From positions 4,338,001 to 4,402,000 of the forward strand of contig CAIIXF020000001.1 of NCBI GenBank assembly GCA_903813345.2: a stretch of 64,000 nucleotides of DNA. The letters run 5' to 3'. Shown here piece after piece: positions 25,130-32,936 of the stretch (the stretch's first letter is position 1; every line of letters begins with the position of its first letter). This DNA is from Owenia fusiformis (taxonomy: Eukaryota > Annelida > Polychaeta > Sabellida > Oweniidae). Both the position numbers and the translations under genes were made by a program. The notes beneath the pieces are model-generated. The model was not told the DNA's origin and made no database searches. It saw only the letters and a program-made list of their open reading frames with translations.

Positions 25130-28100
25130 TCTGTATTAAAAGTTGTACAAATACAATATTGTAGAAAGAAAACATACAGTAGTTGCATATGCTATAATAT
25201 CGTATTTATATATAATATTAGCCTTATTTAGCATAGTAGATTTGATAACAAGAGGAAGGGAAGGGGGGGGGGGGGCAAGGGAAAAGGCAAGAGGGGGATT
25301 TTTGTGATTTTCTGCTCGATGGTTTGAGCTTGGTGAGGGGGTTTTTATGTTCCCAGTGTGTATTTTACTACGTTATGAAATGTTTGAGTTTCAACCATTG
25401 CTGTTCCATAAGTTCAGGTTTTTTTCTTCTTTGGCTGATTCTTTCTTCTATTTTTTTCTCTGTTTTTAGGAAGTTTTGCCAGCCTATCATATTAGGTCTC
25501 CTTATTTTCCTTTTACATGTGTTTAGGAATATCTTTTGTTTCAGGAATAGATGTTCGTTTTCTGTTTTTCCATCTCCGAAAAGGAATGTCTCAATTGTGG
25601 GTACATCTTCGTCAAGTTGGTTGAAAGATGTTATTAGGAAGTCTTGTACGGCCTCACAATGGTATATTCCATGTTCTAAAGTATCTATGTCACTACGGCA
25701 TAGACTGCATATATCAGTGTTATAGCCGTCTATGTTCATTTGTTTTAGTTGTTTGTTATAATATAGTATCCGGAAGAATATTTTTATTTGGAAATATTTC
25801 TCTTTTGTCCTGAGAATATTTTTTCTATTTTTGTGGATTTTGGCCCACATCAAAGGATTTTGTAGTTGCAGTTTGATTTGCCACTTATCTTCCATCTTCT
25901 TTGGCAGTTTCACTGCATTGTTCTTTTTTAGTAAAATCTTGTAAACTTCTTTATTGTTTGTCTTTTTTAACCATTCTGTGTTAATTGTGACATTCGGATT
26001 CTCGGTTTCTTCTTCATTTTCTCTCGGGTGTCTTAATTTTCTTTTCCAATTTTGGGGGATGGCTGTAATTATACTGTTATATTTCAAAGTATTCCTTTGG
26101 TTCATAACAATATCATATTTATGGCCTAATTCTGCTGCTGTGAGGAATCTATTTTCGTCCTGGATGTCTTTTATAAATTCAATACCTTTTTGTATCCATA
26201 CTTCGTTTTTCATGATTTCTCCATTGATTTTTATCTGTTCATTGTGCCATAATGATTGTTGCTCTGGGTTTCTCGTATCCGGAATTGTTTGATATTTTAG
26301 ACTGCACCAATTTTTGTAGACTGTCTTCAGGTACCTTAAGTCTAAAACATTTATTTTGTCACTATTTTTTGAAAGGTTCAATGCCCATACTTCTCCCTGC
26401 GTCAGGTTCTTCAGGTAGTAGTTCCATATCTTCTTCCATTTGCCACTATATGTAGGGTCTATATATTTCTTTATCCATTTGATGCTTAGGTTTTTTATGT
26501 ATGATTGTAAGTGGAGCATGTTTAGGCCACCTCTCTCTTGTTCGTTCATCATTATCTTTCTTCCAATTTTGTCTGGCTTCTCATCCCATATAAAGTTGAA
26601 AAACATGTTTTCTATTTCTTTGATAAAGTCATCTGTTGGTGTGAGCACTGAACATAGATATGTCAGCTGAGATACGAGGAGTGATTTTATCATTATTATT
26701 TTTCCTAGAGGTGTGATGTTTCTACTTTTCCATGCTCTAATAAGACCTTGAATTTTGTTTCTTTTCTCTGGGAAATTTAAACTGTTTATGTCTCTTCCAT
26801 CTAAAGGAATGGTTATACCAAGGACTTTTATATCTTTATCTTGGTATTTTAGCCCTGATGCCATGCTTTCATCTCTTACTTGTTGCTGTAATAGTGCATT
26901 TTCTCTGCCTATCACGGCTTCTTCTGTTTTGTGGAGATTGATGTTCAGTCCTGAGATTTCTCCAAAATTTCTGAACTTTTTAATTACTTTTTTCGCAGAT
27001 GCAATATTTCTTACAAAGACTGAGGTATCATCGGCGTATTGTGAAATCTTTACTTCTCCATCTGGTATTTGTATGCCTTCAATTTCTTCATCTCTTCTGA
27101 TTGATTCACTCAATATTTCGGCACATAGAATAAATAAATACGGACTTAGGGGGCATCCCTGTCGTACTCCTCTGTTCAGGTTAAAGTAGCGTGATGTATA
27201 CCCGTTATTTATTACTGAGCTTTTTGCATCGTTGTATATGGTTTTGATCCATTTTCTAAAGTCTGGTCCAAAATTGAAGTAATCTAGCGTCCGATCAATA
27301 AATTTCCATTCCACTGTGTCAAAAGCTTTTTCAAAGTCGATGAAAAGCATTATGCCAGATTCATTGTTTGATTTAAGGTGTTCCATACAGTCTATTATGA
27401 GTCTAATATTCTCTGATATATTTCTCCCTTTAATAAAACCTGTTTGGTCTTCGTTAATTATTTTTGTTAAATGGGCTTTCATTCTTTCTGCTAGACATCC
27501 TGTAATTATTTTGTAGTCTGTGTTTAGCAATGATATTGGTCGCCAATTTAATAGGCGTAGAATGTCACGGTCTTTTTTAGGTAGTGTGGTTATAATGCTT
27601 CTTTTTTGTTCGGTTGATAATTCTTCTTTATCCAATGCTTCCTTGTAGCTTTTTACCAGTATTGGCACAACTGGTTCTTGGAAACATCTATAAAATTCGC
27701 TTGTTAAGCCGTCGCTGCCTGGTGACTTCCCGGTCTTCAGGGACTTAATCTGTGTTGTTATTTCTTCTAAGGTAATATAGCCCTCGCAGCTCTGTTTTTC
27801 CTCTTCTGTGAGACTGGTGATTGATTTTATAGCAGGGAAGAATGTTTCTGAGTGCTGCCTAATGTTTGGGAGCCTGCTTCTGTACAGTTCTTCATAGAAC
27901 CTTGCACTTTCTTTCCTTATTTCTTCAGGATCATTTAGTTCCCTGCCATCGTCTGTATTCAGTTGTGTGATGTTCTTTTTTGCAAAATTTCTTTTTTCTA
28001 ACTTCAGGAAGTAACTAGATTGTTTTTCACCTTCTTCCGCCCATCTTATTTTTGCTCGAAGTATTGCGCCCTTTGCTTTTTCATCATTCATCTCTTCTAT

Positions 28101-31100
28101 CTCTCTTTGGAGTTGTTGTTCTTCTTCTCGTAGCTGTGTTTCATGGATGTAGTTATCTCTTAGGTTTGCCTCTATTTCTTGTAGCCGTCTTATTTTGTTG
28201 GTGATATCTAGGTGTTTTCCAGCGTTTTTTTGCTTTGAGTACCTAATGGACTCTGTTTTGATTTTGAATTTTATGAGTTCCCATAAATTTTGAGCAGTCA
28301 TGTCCTTGTGCTCTTCAACCAAACCTTTGATTAGGTTTTTTATCAAAGCTACATATTCTCTATCTTCTGTTAACCTTGCATTGAATTTCCACAGTCCCGG
28401 GCCACGCTCTTGAGTGCCCATCCTTAGTTGCAATTGAACAAATTGGTGGTCAGCTATTTTGTAGGATTTTGGAGTGTGAATGTCTACGTCACTGGTATTG
28501 TTGATTAGTGGAGAGGCTATAAGGAAATAATCTAATCTGGATTTTGTAGTGGTAGCGGCATTTGACCAGGTGAAATTTCTTTTAGTAGGGTTATTTACTC
28601 TCCATATGTCCACAAGATCATGTTCCTCCATTAGTTGCTTTATCTGCTGTCTTGTGTTTCTATGTGCATCCTGGTTGGTATTGCCTGTTTGGCTTTCTTT
28701 ATCTTTGTTTGGCTCTAGGGGCACGTTGAAATCTCCTCCTATTATAATAGAATAATGATTACGCCCTTCTCTCAGTTTTTTTGCGATATTGTTGAAAAGA
28801 TTATTGTTGTCATTGTTATGTCCATATATGTTCACTAAGGTTATTTCCTTTCCTTCTATTTTAGTATTTATTATTATGTATCTTCCATCTTCTCCGATGT
28901 CGCTGTCTTCAATTTGGATGTCTGCCTTATGAGAGAATAGTATACCAACTCCGACTGAATTTGTGGCCCTTTCTGTAAAATATGATGTCATGCCCCATTC
29001 ATTTTCCCATTGTTTTGCTTGTTTCATGCCGCAGTGGGTCTCTTGTATGAGTAGAACGTCATAATTTTCGTTCCGAGCGTGTAAGAAGAGTTTTCTTCTT
29101 TTTACCTGGTCTTGCAAGCCCCTCACATTAATGGTACCTATTTTAACCACCATCGTCCTTGTATTTGTATATAGGCCCTCTTGCAATTACCCCTGCCCCC
29201 TTTTTTGTATACATAATAGCTCTAATGTCTTTTATTTGACACTTTTCTATGTTTTTAAGGCACTTAGGAAATGTTCGATAGGACTTGCTAGATCTTGGTG
29301 TAGCTGTTATTTAGTTGAATTATGATAAAGGCGTGACAGGGTTATTTCATTTTATGATTATAAAAATATAGAATTTAATTATGGAAAATTGTCAAAGATT
29401 TCTGATGGCCAGTTAACCATAGATAGCTCTGCCCTTATCCACTTCATTAAGTTGGAATATTTTGGATGATATCTTATAGGTTCTCAATGAGGTTGTAGTA
29501 GATAGAGGACCCTGCCCCTACCTCTGTAATGTTGACCTCTACATGGATGGACGTCATGTCACATCAGTACAGGGTGATGGTGAGAAATACATTGTACTTC
29601 TAATCACTTGTAATCTAAATCAGGATTTAGCAATTCAACAAAGTGGACTATTATAGAATGTGGAAAATAGTTGAAAATAGATATGTGCCCAGTTGAAATG
29701 GATTTGCACTGAGTTGAACATTATGAAAATCACATAAGATGTCTTGATTTGTTCGAAGATTCTTTTCATGGGGATTAGGCTGATTTTAAGATGACAGTAG
29801 TGGTTTATTTATTGAACATATAAATAGACAAATTACTTCTGTCATTTTATTGGTCTAAAAAGATTTTTCGTTGCAAAAAATTTAACTCGCTGAAGAAAAA
29901 ACCCTTGAGACAACACTGACTCACTTGGAAAATACTACAAGAAAAATGCTACTATAAAACAAAAAGTACTTCTGCTGTTTTTCAGGTTTAATCATCTCCA
30001 CACCTACTGGAAGTACCGCATATGCAGCAGCTGCAGGGGCCTCCATGATCCACCCTAATGTACCAGCCATCCTCATCTGCCCCATATGTCCACATTCCCT
30101 CTCATTCAGACCCATTGTAGTCCCTGCGGGTGTAGAGGTCAAGGTAGGTCCACATTCCCTCTCATTCAGACCCATTGTAGTCCCTGCGGGTGTAGAGGTC
30201 AAGGTAGGTCCACATTCCCTCTCATTCAGACCCATTGTAGTCCCTGCGGGTGTAGAGGTCAAGGTAGGTCTACATTCTCTCTCATTTAAACCCATTGTAG
30301 TCGCTGCAAGTGTAGAGGTCAAGGTAGGTCCACATTCCCTCTCATTTAGACCCATTGTAGTCCCTGCGGGTGTAGAGGTCAAGGTAGGTCCACATTCCCT
30401 CTCATTCAGACCCATTGTAGTCCCTGCGGGTGTAGAGGTTAAGGTAGGTCCACATTCTCTCTCATTTAGACCCATTATTGTAGTCGCTGCAAGTGTAGAG
30501 GTCAAGGTAGGTCCACATTCTCTCTCATTTAGACCAATTGTAGTCGCTGCAAGTGTAGAGGTCAAGGTAGGTCCACATTCCCTCTCATTCAGACACATTG
30601 TAGTCCCTGCAGGTGTAGAGGTTAAGGTAGGTCCACATTCTCTCTCATTTAGACCCATTGTAGTCGTTGCAAGTGTAGAGGTCAAGGTAGGTCCACATTC
30701 CCTCTCATTCAGACCCATTGTAGTCCCTGCAGGTGTAGAGGTTAAGGTAGGTCCACATTCCCTTTCATTCAGACCCATTATAGTCCCTGCGGATGTAGAG
30801 GTCAAGGTAGGTCCACATTCTCTCTCATTCAGACCCATTATAGTCCCTGCTTGTGTAGAGGTCAAGGTCGGTCCACATTCCCTTTCATTCAGGCCCATTG
30901 TAGTCCCTGCAGGTGTAGAGGTCAAGGTAGGTTCGCATTCCCTCTCATTCAGACCCATTGTAGTCCCTGCGGGTGTAGAGGTCAAGGTGGGTCCACATTC
31001 CCTCTCATTCAGACCCATTGTAATCCCTACTGGTGTAGAGGTCAAGGTAGGTACACATTCTCTCTCATTTAGACCCATTGTAGCCACTGCAAGTGTAGAG

Positions 31101-31836
31101 GTTAAGGTAGGTCCACATTCCCTTTCATTCAGACCCATTGTAGTCCCTGCTGATGTGGAGGTCAAGGTAGGTCCACATTCCCTCTCATCCAGATCTGCAA
31201 GCTGCAAGTGTAGAGGTCAAGGTCACATTCCCTCTTATTCAGACCTATTGTTGTCCATACGGGTGTAGAGTTTAGATATACAACTGTTTGTAGTTTAGTA
31301 GAAATTGAAAAAACAAGAGGTTCTGTCTTGGATAAATGAATATTTCATGATTTTGTCATTGTAGATTATGGTAAACCCAGATGCTAGGAACAGTGCATGG
31401 GTCTCATTTGATGGCAGAAATAGACAGGAAATCACCTCAGGGGACTGGTATGTATCAATGAACAGAAATATGTACCTCATTTACCACAAAACAATTTGAT
31501 TATGTGTTATTGATAAATATTTATTAATATGAATCATTACTGCATTTTTAATTAACTGCCATGTGTTGTTACGTATTTTGATTGGCTTATTCCAGTGTGC
31601 GAATCACAACTTCAATCTACCCAGTACCATCAATATGCAGTCAGGATCAGATTCGTGATTGGTTCGATAGTTTAGCGGAATGCCTCCATTGGAATGTACG
31701 ACGGCAACAGAACTCATTCAGTCGGACCTCAACTAGCACATATAGCTTGGAATCTTTAGACTTATCCAATAACGGTGACTCTGATAGTCCGACAGATAGC
31801 AATACTTTTAGTCCTGGATTTAGTACATCTAGGTAA
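9018..31836 (+). CDS. NADK: NAD kinase (NADK), eleven coding exons
   Basis: ATP-dependent NAD kinase phosphorylates NAD+ to NADP+, the cytosolic supply for NADPH. The exons join without a break in frame (1371 nt, 456 residues; animal NADKs are about 450). Residues 170-173 are the GGDG motif with the catalytic Asp172. The NE/D-type motif LNEVV is at 265-269, and STPTGSTAY at 301-309 is the conserved glycine-rich nucleotide-site loop. The C-terminal beta domain ([10 protein letters not shown] to WVSFDGR) is intact. The N-terminal 47 residues and the last 40 or so (Ser/Thr-rich) are not conserved. A His run (five residues) sits in exon 7. The ATG at 9018 has a good context (aacaATGG). Intron 7 carries an antisense LINE, and the exon 9 donor is tandemly amplified. 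Individual exons are listed below. Confidence 0.95.
10214..10577 (+). repeat. 360-bp dispersed repeat, copy 2
   Basis: Direct copy of 5169-5528. It lacks the flanking TIR of the element that holds copy 1, so the 360-bp unit probably moves or spread independently. Confidence 0.7.
11188..11345 (+). repeat. arm C: G-run and tandem 'ataccatatacaatattt' repeats
   Basis: A run of about 16 G is followed by four degenerate units of roughly 35 bp built on cttataccatatacaatatt. An inverted copy lies at 13912-14070. Confidence 0.7.
12101..12613. mobile_element. fold-back MITE, about 510 bp
   Basis: The ends are exact inverted copies (CAATGCATTAACTCCAG at 12101-12117 and its inverse at 12597-12613). 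Arm similarity extends about 150 bp inward (cagggaag, gttgtcct, agccctttccaca). It contains TTAA near both ends, but the target duplication is ambiguous. Confidence 0.65.
12871..13704. mobile_element. fold-back element with arms of about 400 bp
   Basis: The left end tcacgcccggtgatctgatg mirrors the right end ending caccgggtgtga. Inverted matches continue to the centre near 13230 through agctgattttcgg, gcaaatgccaatg and attgaacggaggggg. A one-arm relative lies at 6695-6900. Non-coding. Confidence 0.7.
13912..14070 (-). repeat. arm C' of the composite palindrome
   Basis: Inverted counterpart of 11188-11345, ending in a C-run next to tctctataca, which mirrors tgtatagagg beside the G-run on the left. 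Confidence 0.7.
14677..14875. mobile_element. mariner-like MITE, about 200 bp
   Basis: GGGGTGTCTCAAAAGTAT at the left end is mirrored by ATACTTTTGGAACACCCTG at the right. The terminus resembles Tc1/mariner ends and the element at 32758-32936. Non-coding. Confidence 0.55.
15060..15427. mobile_element. piggyBac-like MITE with TTAA target duplication
   Basis: TTAA (15060-15063) precedes CCCTTTCACT, and GAAAGGG precedes TTAA (15424-15427). The CCC...GGG ends with TTAA duplication are the piggyBac superfamily hallmark. The 360-bp core has no transposase and contains a 2.5-copy tandem repeat of about 50 bp at 15070-15170 (gacgataggctccatatgga). Confidence 0.65.
16231..16266 (+). CDS. NADK: possible 36-nt NADK cassette exon
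   Basis: The sequence lies between an acceptor (tatcacgcag) and a strong donor (gtaaga). Its length is a multiple of three and its phase fits between the neighbouring coding exons. Inclusion would insert 12 residues (roughly [12 protein letters not shown]) just before the conserved RSRSLYG block, where vertebrate NADK also has extra residues. It may be used alternatively or not at all. Confidence 0.4.
18707..18843. repeat. hairpin of 'gcatattccgcag' units
   Basis: GCATATTCCGCAG at the left is mirrored exactly at the right end. Internal words catattctgcagtga and tcactgcagaatatg are also inverted. About 137 bp, non-coding. Confidence 0.65.
20355..20438 (+). CDS. NADK: NADK coding exon 2
   Basis: Begins after gttgtag and ends before gtaagt. 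It encodes [18 protein letters not shown] and then RIMKNSANT, the conserved block before the kinase fold (RSLHGPCPVTTFGPK in human). Confidence 0.85.
20439..22618 (+). other. NADK: NADK intron 3
   Basis: AT-rich, non-coding. A short repetitive-looking patch at 21395-21500 (gcggatccaggatttt) resembles a dispersed repeat fragment. Otherwise nothing is recognised. Confidence 0.6.
22619..22748 (+). CDS. NADK: NADK coding exon 3
   Basis: Acceptor atttccag, donor gtatct. Encodes [20 protein letters not shown] and then IIKKIFDD...KDIATWLVK, the start of the NAD-kinase alpha/beta domain, closely matching IQDPASQRLTW and VLVIKK of vertebrate NADK. Confidence 0.95.
23059..23167 (+). CDS. NADK: NADK coding exon 4
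   Basis: Acceptor gtttacag, donor gttggt. Encodes [16 protein letters not shown] and then ...[11 protein letters not shown], matching ENMIVYVEKKVLEDP of human NADK. Confidence 0.95.
23199..23404 (+). repeat. minisatellite of 'tgtactcatgt' units in NADK intron 5
   Basis: About five units of roughly 36-42 bp are built from tgtactcatgtcacatcatg and tgtactcatgtaaaatttt. It starts 32 bp after the exon 4 donor and fills most of the 348-bp intron. Confidence 0.8.
23516..23601 (+). CDS. NADK: NADK coding exon 5 (GGDG motif)
   Basis: Acceptor ctcatgtag, donor gtaagt. Encodes [20 protein letters not shown] and then [12 protein letters not shown] is the family-defining ATP/NAD-binding motif and its Asp is the catalytic base. 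Confidence 0.97.
23602..24373 (+). other. NADK: NADK intron 6 with short tandem repeat
   Basis: Positions 24222-24300 contain three tandem units of gtggaagtggaacacattt type and a closing ttccacttgg, related to the MITE family at 55667. The rest is unremarkable. Confidence 0.55.
24374..24476 (+). CDS. NADK: NADK coding exon 6
   Basis: Acceptor tttgtag, donor gtacac. Encodes [20 protein letters not shown] and then [14 protein letters not shown]. The [10 protein letters not shown] block is invariant in animal NADKs. Confidence 0.97.
24477..24892 (+). other. NADK: NADK intron between coding exons 6 and 7
   Basis: AT-rich and non-coding; I see nothing in it. Confidence 0.7.
24893..25029 (+). CDS. 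NADK: NADK coding exon 7
   Basis: Acceptor ttaattcag, donor gtgaga. Encodes [20 protein letters not shown] and then a variable linker with five consecutive His, ending TSKKHIM. The linker matches the variable loop of vertebrate NADK in position but not in sequence. Confidence 0.93.
25080..25095. repeat. target-site duplication, 3' side of LINE
   Basis: ATGTTCGATAGGACTT recurs exactly at 29271-29286. The final TT merges with the poly(T) run, so the length is 14-16 bp. Confidence 0.85.
25258..25285 (+). repeat. G-rich tract in LINE 3' region
   Basis: A run of about 13 G within gggaagg...gcaaggg lies in the 3' untranslated part of the LINE; on the element's sense strand it is C-rich. Confidence 0.6.
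25368..29186 (-). CDS. LINE ORF2: AP endonuclease and reverse transcriptase
   Basis: An unbroken 1272-residue frame. The N-terminal third is an apurinic-type endonuclease (GTINVRGL near residue 18, [31 protein letters not shown]). The central reverse transcriptase carries [46 protein letters not shown] and the catalytic YADDTSVF. Near the C-terminus is a Cys/His cluster ([18 protein letters not shown]), typical of L1/Tx1-like elements. It nicks target DNA and copies its RNA in place. All catalytic motifs are present, so the protein could be active. The methionine at 29186 and an internal one 12 codons on are both possible starts. Confidence 0.93.
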   Translation of the reverse strand: MQEGLYTNTRTMVVKIGTINVRGLQDQVKRRKLFLHARNENYDVLLIQETHCGMKQAKQWENEWGMTSYFTERATNSVGVGILFSHKADIQIEDSDIGEDGRYIIINTKIEGKEITLVNIYGHNNDNNNLFNNIAKKLREGRNHYSIIIGGDFNVPLEPNKDKESQTGNTNQDAHRNTRQQIKQLMEEHDLVDIWRVNNPTKRNFTWSNAATTTKSRLDYFLIASPLINNTSDVDIHTPKSYKIADHQFVQLQLRMGTQERGPGLWKFNARLTEDREYVALIKNLIKGLVEEHKDMTAQNLWELIKFKIKTESIRYSKQKNAGKHLDITNKIRRLQEIEANLRDNYIHETQLREEEQQLQREIEEMNDEKAKGAILRAKIRWAEEGEKQSSYFLKLEKRNFAKKNITQLNTDDGRELNDPEEIRKESARFYEELYRSRLPNIRQHSETFFPAIKSITSLTEEEKQSCEGYITLEEITTQIKSLKTGKSPGSDGLTSEFYRCFQEPVVPILVKSYKEALDKEELSTEQKRSIITTLPKKDRDILRLLNWRPISLLNTDYKIITGCLAERMKAHLTKIINEDQTGFIKGRNISENIRLIIDCMEHLKSNNESGIMLFIDFEKAFDTVEWKFIDRTLDYFNFGPDFRKWIKTIYNDAKSSVINNGYTSRYFNLNRGVRQGCPLSPYLFILCAEILSESIRRDEEIEGIQIPDGEVKISQYADDTSVFVRNIASAKKVIKKFRNFGEISGLNINLHKTEEAVIGRENALLQQQVRDESMASGLKYQDKDIKVLGITIPLDGRDINSLNFPEKRNKIQGLIRAWKSRNITPLGKIIMIKSLLVSQLTYLCSVLTPTDDFIKEIENMFFNFIWDEKPDKIGRKIMMNEQERGGLNMLHLQSYIKNLSIKWIKKYIDPTYSGKWKKIWNYYLKNLTQGEVWALNLSKNSDKINVLDLRYLKTVYKNWCSLKYQTIPDTRNPEQQSLWHNEQIKINGEIMKNEVWIQKGIEFIKDIQDENRFLTAAELGHKYDIVMNQRNTLKYNSIITAIPQNWKRKLRHPRENEEETENPNVTINTEWLKKTNNKEVYKILLKKNNAVKLPKKMEDKWQIKLQLQNPLMWAKIHKNRKNILRTKEKYFQIKIFFRILYYNKQLKQMNIDGYNTDICSLCRSDIDTLEHGIYHCEAVQDFLITSFNQLDEDVPTIETFLFGDGKTENEHLFLKQKIFLNTCKRKIRRPNMIGWQNFLKTEKKIEERISQRRKKPELMEQQWLKLKHFIT
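29271..29286. repeat. target-site duplication, 5' side of LINE
   Basis: Exact partner of 25080-25095. Together they mark the insertion point within NADK intron 7. Confidence 0.85.
29480..29579 (+). CDS. NADK: NADK coding exon 8
   Basis: Acceptor atcttatag, donor gtgaga. Encodes [20 protein letters not shown] and then [18 protein letters not shown] is the NE motif that contacts NAD; QGDG (completed in the next exon) is also conserved. Confidence 0.96.
29580..29985 (+). other. NADK: NADK intron between coding exons 8 and 9
   Basis: Non-coding; nothing recognised. Confidence 0.7.
29986..30143 (+). CDS. NADK: NADK coding exon 9 (to its first donor)
   Basis: Acceptor tgtttttcag, first donor gtaggt at 30144. 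Encodes [20 protein letters not shown] and then [13 protein letters not shown] and [17 protein letters not shown], contiguous with vertebrate NADK. The exon ends in phase 0, exactly where exon 10 (IMVNPDARN) resumes the conserved protein, so the first donor gives the canonical product. Its last 54 bp are the founder of the tandem array that follows. Confidence 0.93.
30087..31271 (+). repeat. NADK: 60-bp minisatellite that duplicates the exon 9 splice donor
   Basis: About 18 head-to-tail units begin in the exon and run through the intron, plus degenerate copies at the end. Each unit is 54 bp of exon 9 sequence plus the 6-bp donor (gtaggt; one gtcggt, one gtgggt). GT donors follow 30143, 30203, 30263, 30323, 30383, 30443, 30506, 30566, 30626, 30686, 30746, 30806, 30866, 30926, 30986, 31046, 31106 and 31166. 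One unit has 63 bp; all others to 31166 have 60, so the frame is kept, encoding [20 protein letters not shown] per unit with no stop. Two unit types (CCTGCGGGT and CGCTGCAAGT) are interspersed. The antisense strand is also open, a trivial result of the periodicity. Confidence 0.93.
31365..31447 (+). CDS. NADK: NADK coding exon 10
   Basis: Acceptor tcattgtag, donor gtatgt. Encodes [20 protein letters not shown] and then QEITSGD, matching the human block around [13 protein letters not shown]. Confidence 0.95.
31596..31836 (+). CDS. NADK: NADK terminal coding exon
   Basis: Acceptor ttattccag; stop TAA at 31834-31836. Encodes [20 protein letters not shown] and then [18 protein letters not shown], followed by a lineage-specific Ser/Thr-rich tail that replaces the Glu-rich tail of human NADK. 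Confidence 0.95.
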
Positions 31837-32356
31837 CAATAGATGGCATCTCACAACTTACAGGGTGGTAAAATGCAATTGTACAATATCGATATAACAT
31901 TAATATTATTTTTTAAATAATTGGTGCAGTTTCTGTTAAATGTTAATGTTGTTTTTAACACTCTGTTATTCATACAATATGTATACATTGTAGTTGTATG
32001 TTCAGTTCACATCATTGTTAAAAGATTTTGAGTTGAGGACCCCACATGTGTGTCATTTACAGGGGTGATTTCCTAATTGTTTCATTGGAACTGTGGGCGT
32101 TATTTTATTTTACGTACTTGTACTTTTAAGAACATTGAAATATTACCTAAGCCTGGGTTACCAACAAACTGTATTCCTTTCAGGCTTGTTAGCTTGGCCA
32201 GTATTTCAAAAATCTGAATTATTGTACATCATCAAGCAAATTTTTATTTTTAAAATTTATTTCTTCACAATATTTCATCTTGATTTTTCAATTCTCGACA
32301 TGGTGCAAGCCCCAAGTTTTTTTATTACTTTGGAAATGTTTATGTTACTAAGTGGC

Positions 32357-32362
32357 AATAAA
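32357..32362 (+). terminator. NADK: candidate NADK poly(A) signal AATAAA
   Basis: The first canonical AATAAA after the stop codon, about 520 nt downstream, followed within 40 nt by GT-containing sequence. Later candidates lie near 33192, 33242 and 33593. Confidence 0.4.
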
Positions 32363-32757
32363 GCTGTTGATAAAAAGTGCACATAACACTGCCGGTGTAC
32401 TAATTTATTAAATATCATAATGATGTGAAATGAGTTTGGGATATCTTGGTTAGGAGGCTAAGAATATGAACCCAACTAAAAATGCTTTAATTTCTCCAAA
32501 GATGGAGAAAATGAAATATCACCTTGTACAGTAAAGAAGATGATTTTATCTTTATGTTTAGATATGGGTTAATCTTAGTCAGTCATGCAAGAAATAAGTT
32601 CACTAAGTGAATAGTATGAGGTTGATTAATTACTGATCCTGAAGACTAACGCACAAAATCAAAATTTTTTTAATATATTTATAATGCTTTTGTAACACGG
32701 TGCAGTATATAGATCGCCTTAGATACCAATTGTAAATACATTGATAGATGTCTGTTT

Positions 32758-32936
32758 TACAGTGTGTCCCAAAAGTAAAAATGTCTCAGCACAACAAACT
32801 TTCAGCACAATATATCAAGAACTAATTCGTATAGCAAGTTTGACAATTTAAGAGTGTGAAGTGTTTGTCATTGGCAGCCATGGCAGCTGAGTTTTGAACC
32901 CTGTTGCAGTCTTACTTTTTGTACACTCTGTATTAC
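32758..32936. mobile_element. mariner-like MITE, about 180 bp
   Basis: TACAGTGTGTCCCAAAAGTA at the left is mirrored imperfectly by tactttttgtacactctgta at the right, with TA at both outer edges as expected for a TA target duplication. Confidence 0.6.

Larger units (their letters stand above)
25096..29270 (-). mobile_element. L1/Tx1-type LINE in NADK intron 7
   Basis: A minus-strand insertion bounded by a perfect 16-bp target duplication. On the minus strand it ends in a 34-nt poly(A) tail (25094-25127 as T). It holds one long ORF. Only 84 bp precede that ORF, so any ORF1 is absent: the copy is 5'-truncated just upstream or the family has one ORF. It lies antisense to NADK. The exact duplication, long tail and open frame indicate a recent insertion. 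Confidence 0.92.

Noticed and set aside
25324-29325. Plus-strand open frames across the LINE
   Set aside because: They are complements of the LINE ORF2 and contain no motifs.
29921-31207. 428-residue antisense frame of [20 protein letters not shown] repeats
   Set aside because: A 60-bp periodic sequence without stops in one unit stays open throughout; there is no splice or coding support on the minus strand.
30045-31268. Continuous 407-residue sense frame through the NADK array as a separate repeat protein
   Set aside because: It is the exon 9 frame read through the donor minisatellite; it has no start or promoter of its own and each unit is derived from NADK.
30087-31271. CRISPR-like array
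   Set aside because: Units abut with no unique spacers, and the unit is an animal exon end with splice donor.
32300-32332. Copy of part of NADK coding exon 2 in the 3' region (atggtgcaagccccaa, then actttgga)
   Set aside because: A 16-base match plus a short second word is suggestive but within reach of chance in this AT-rich window, and no frame is preserved.
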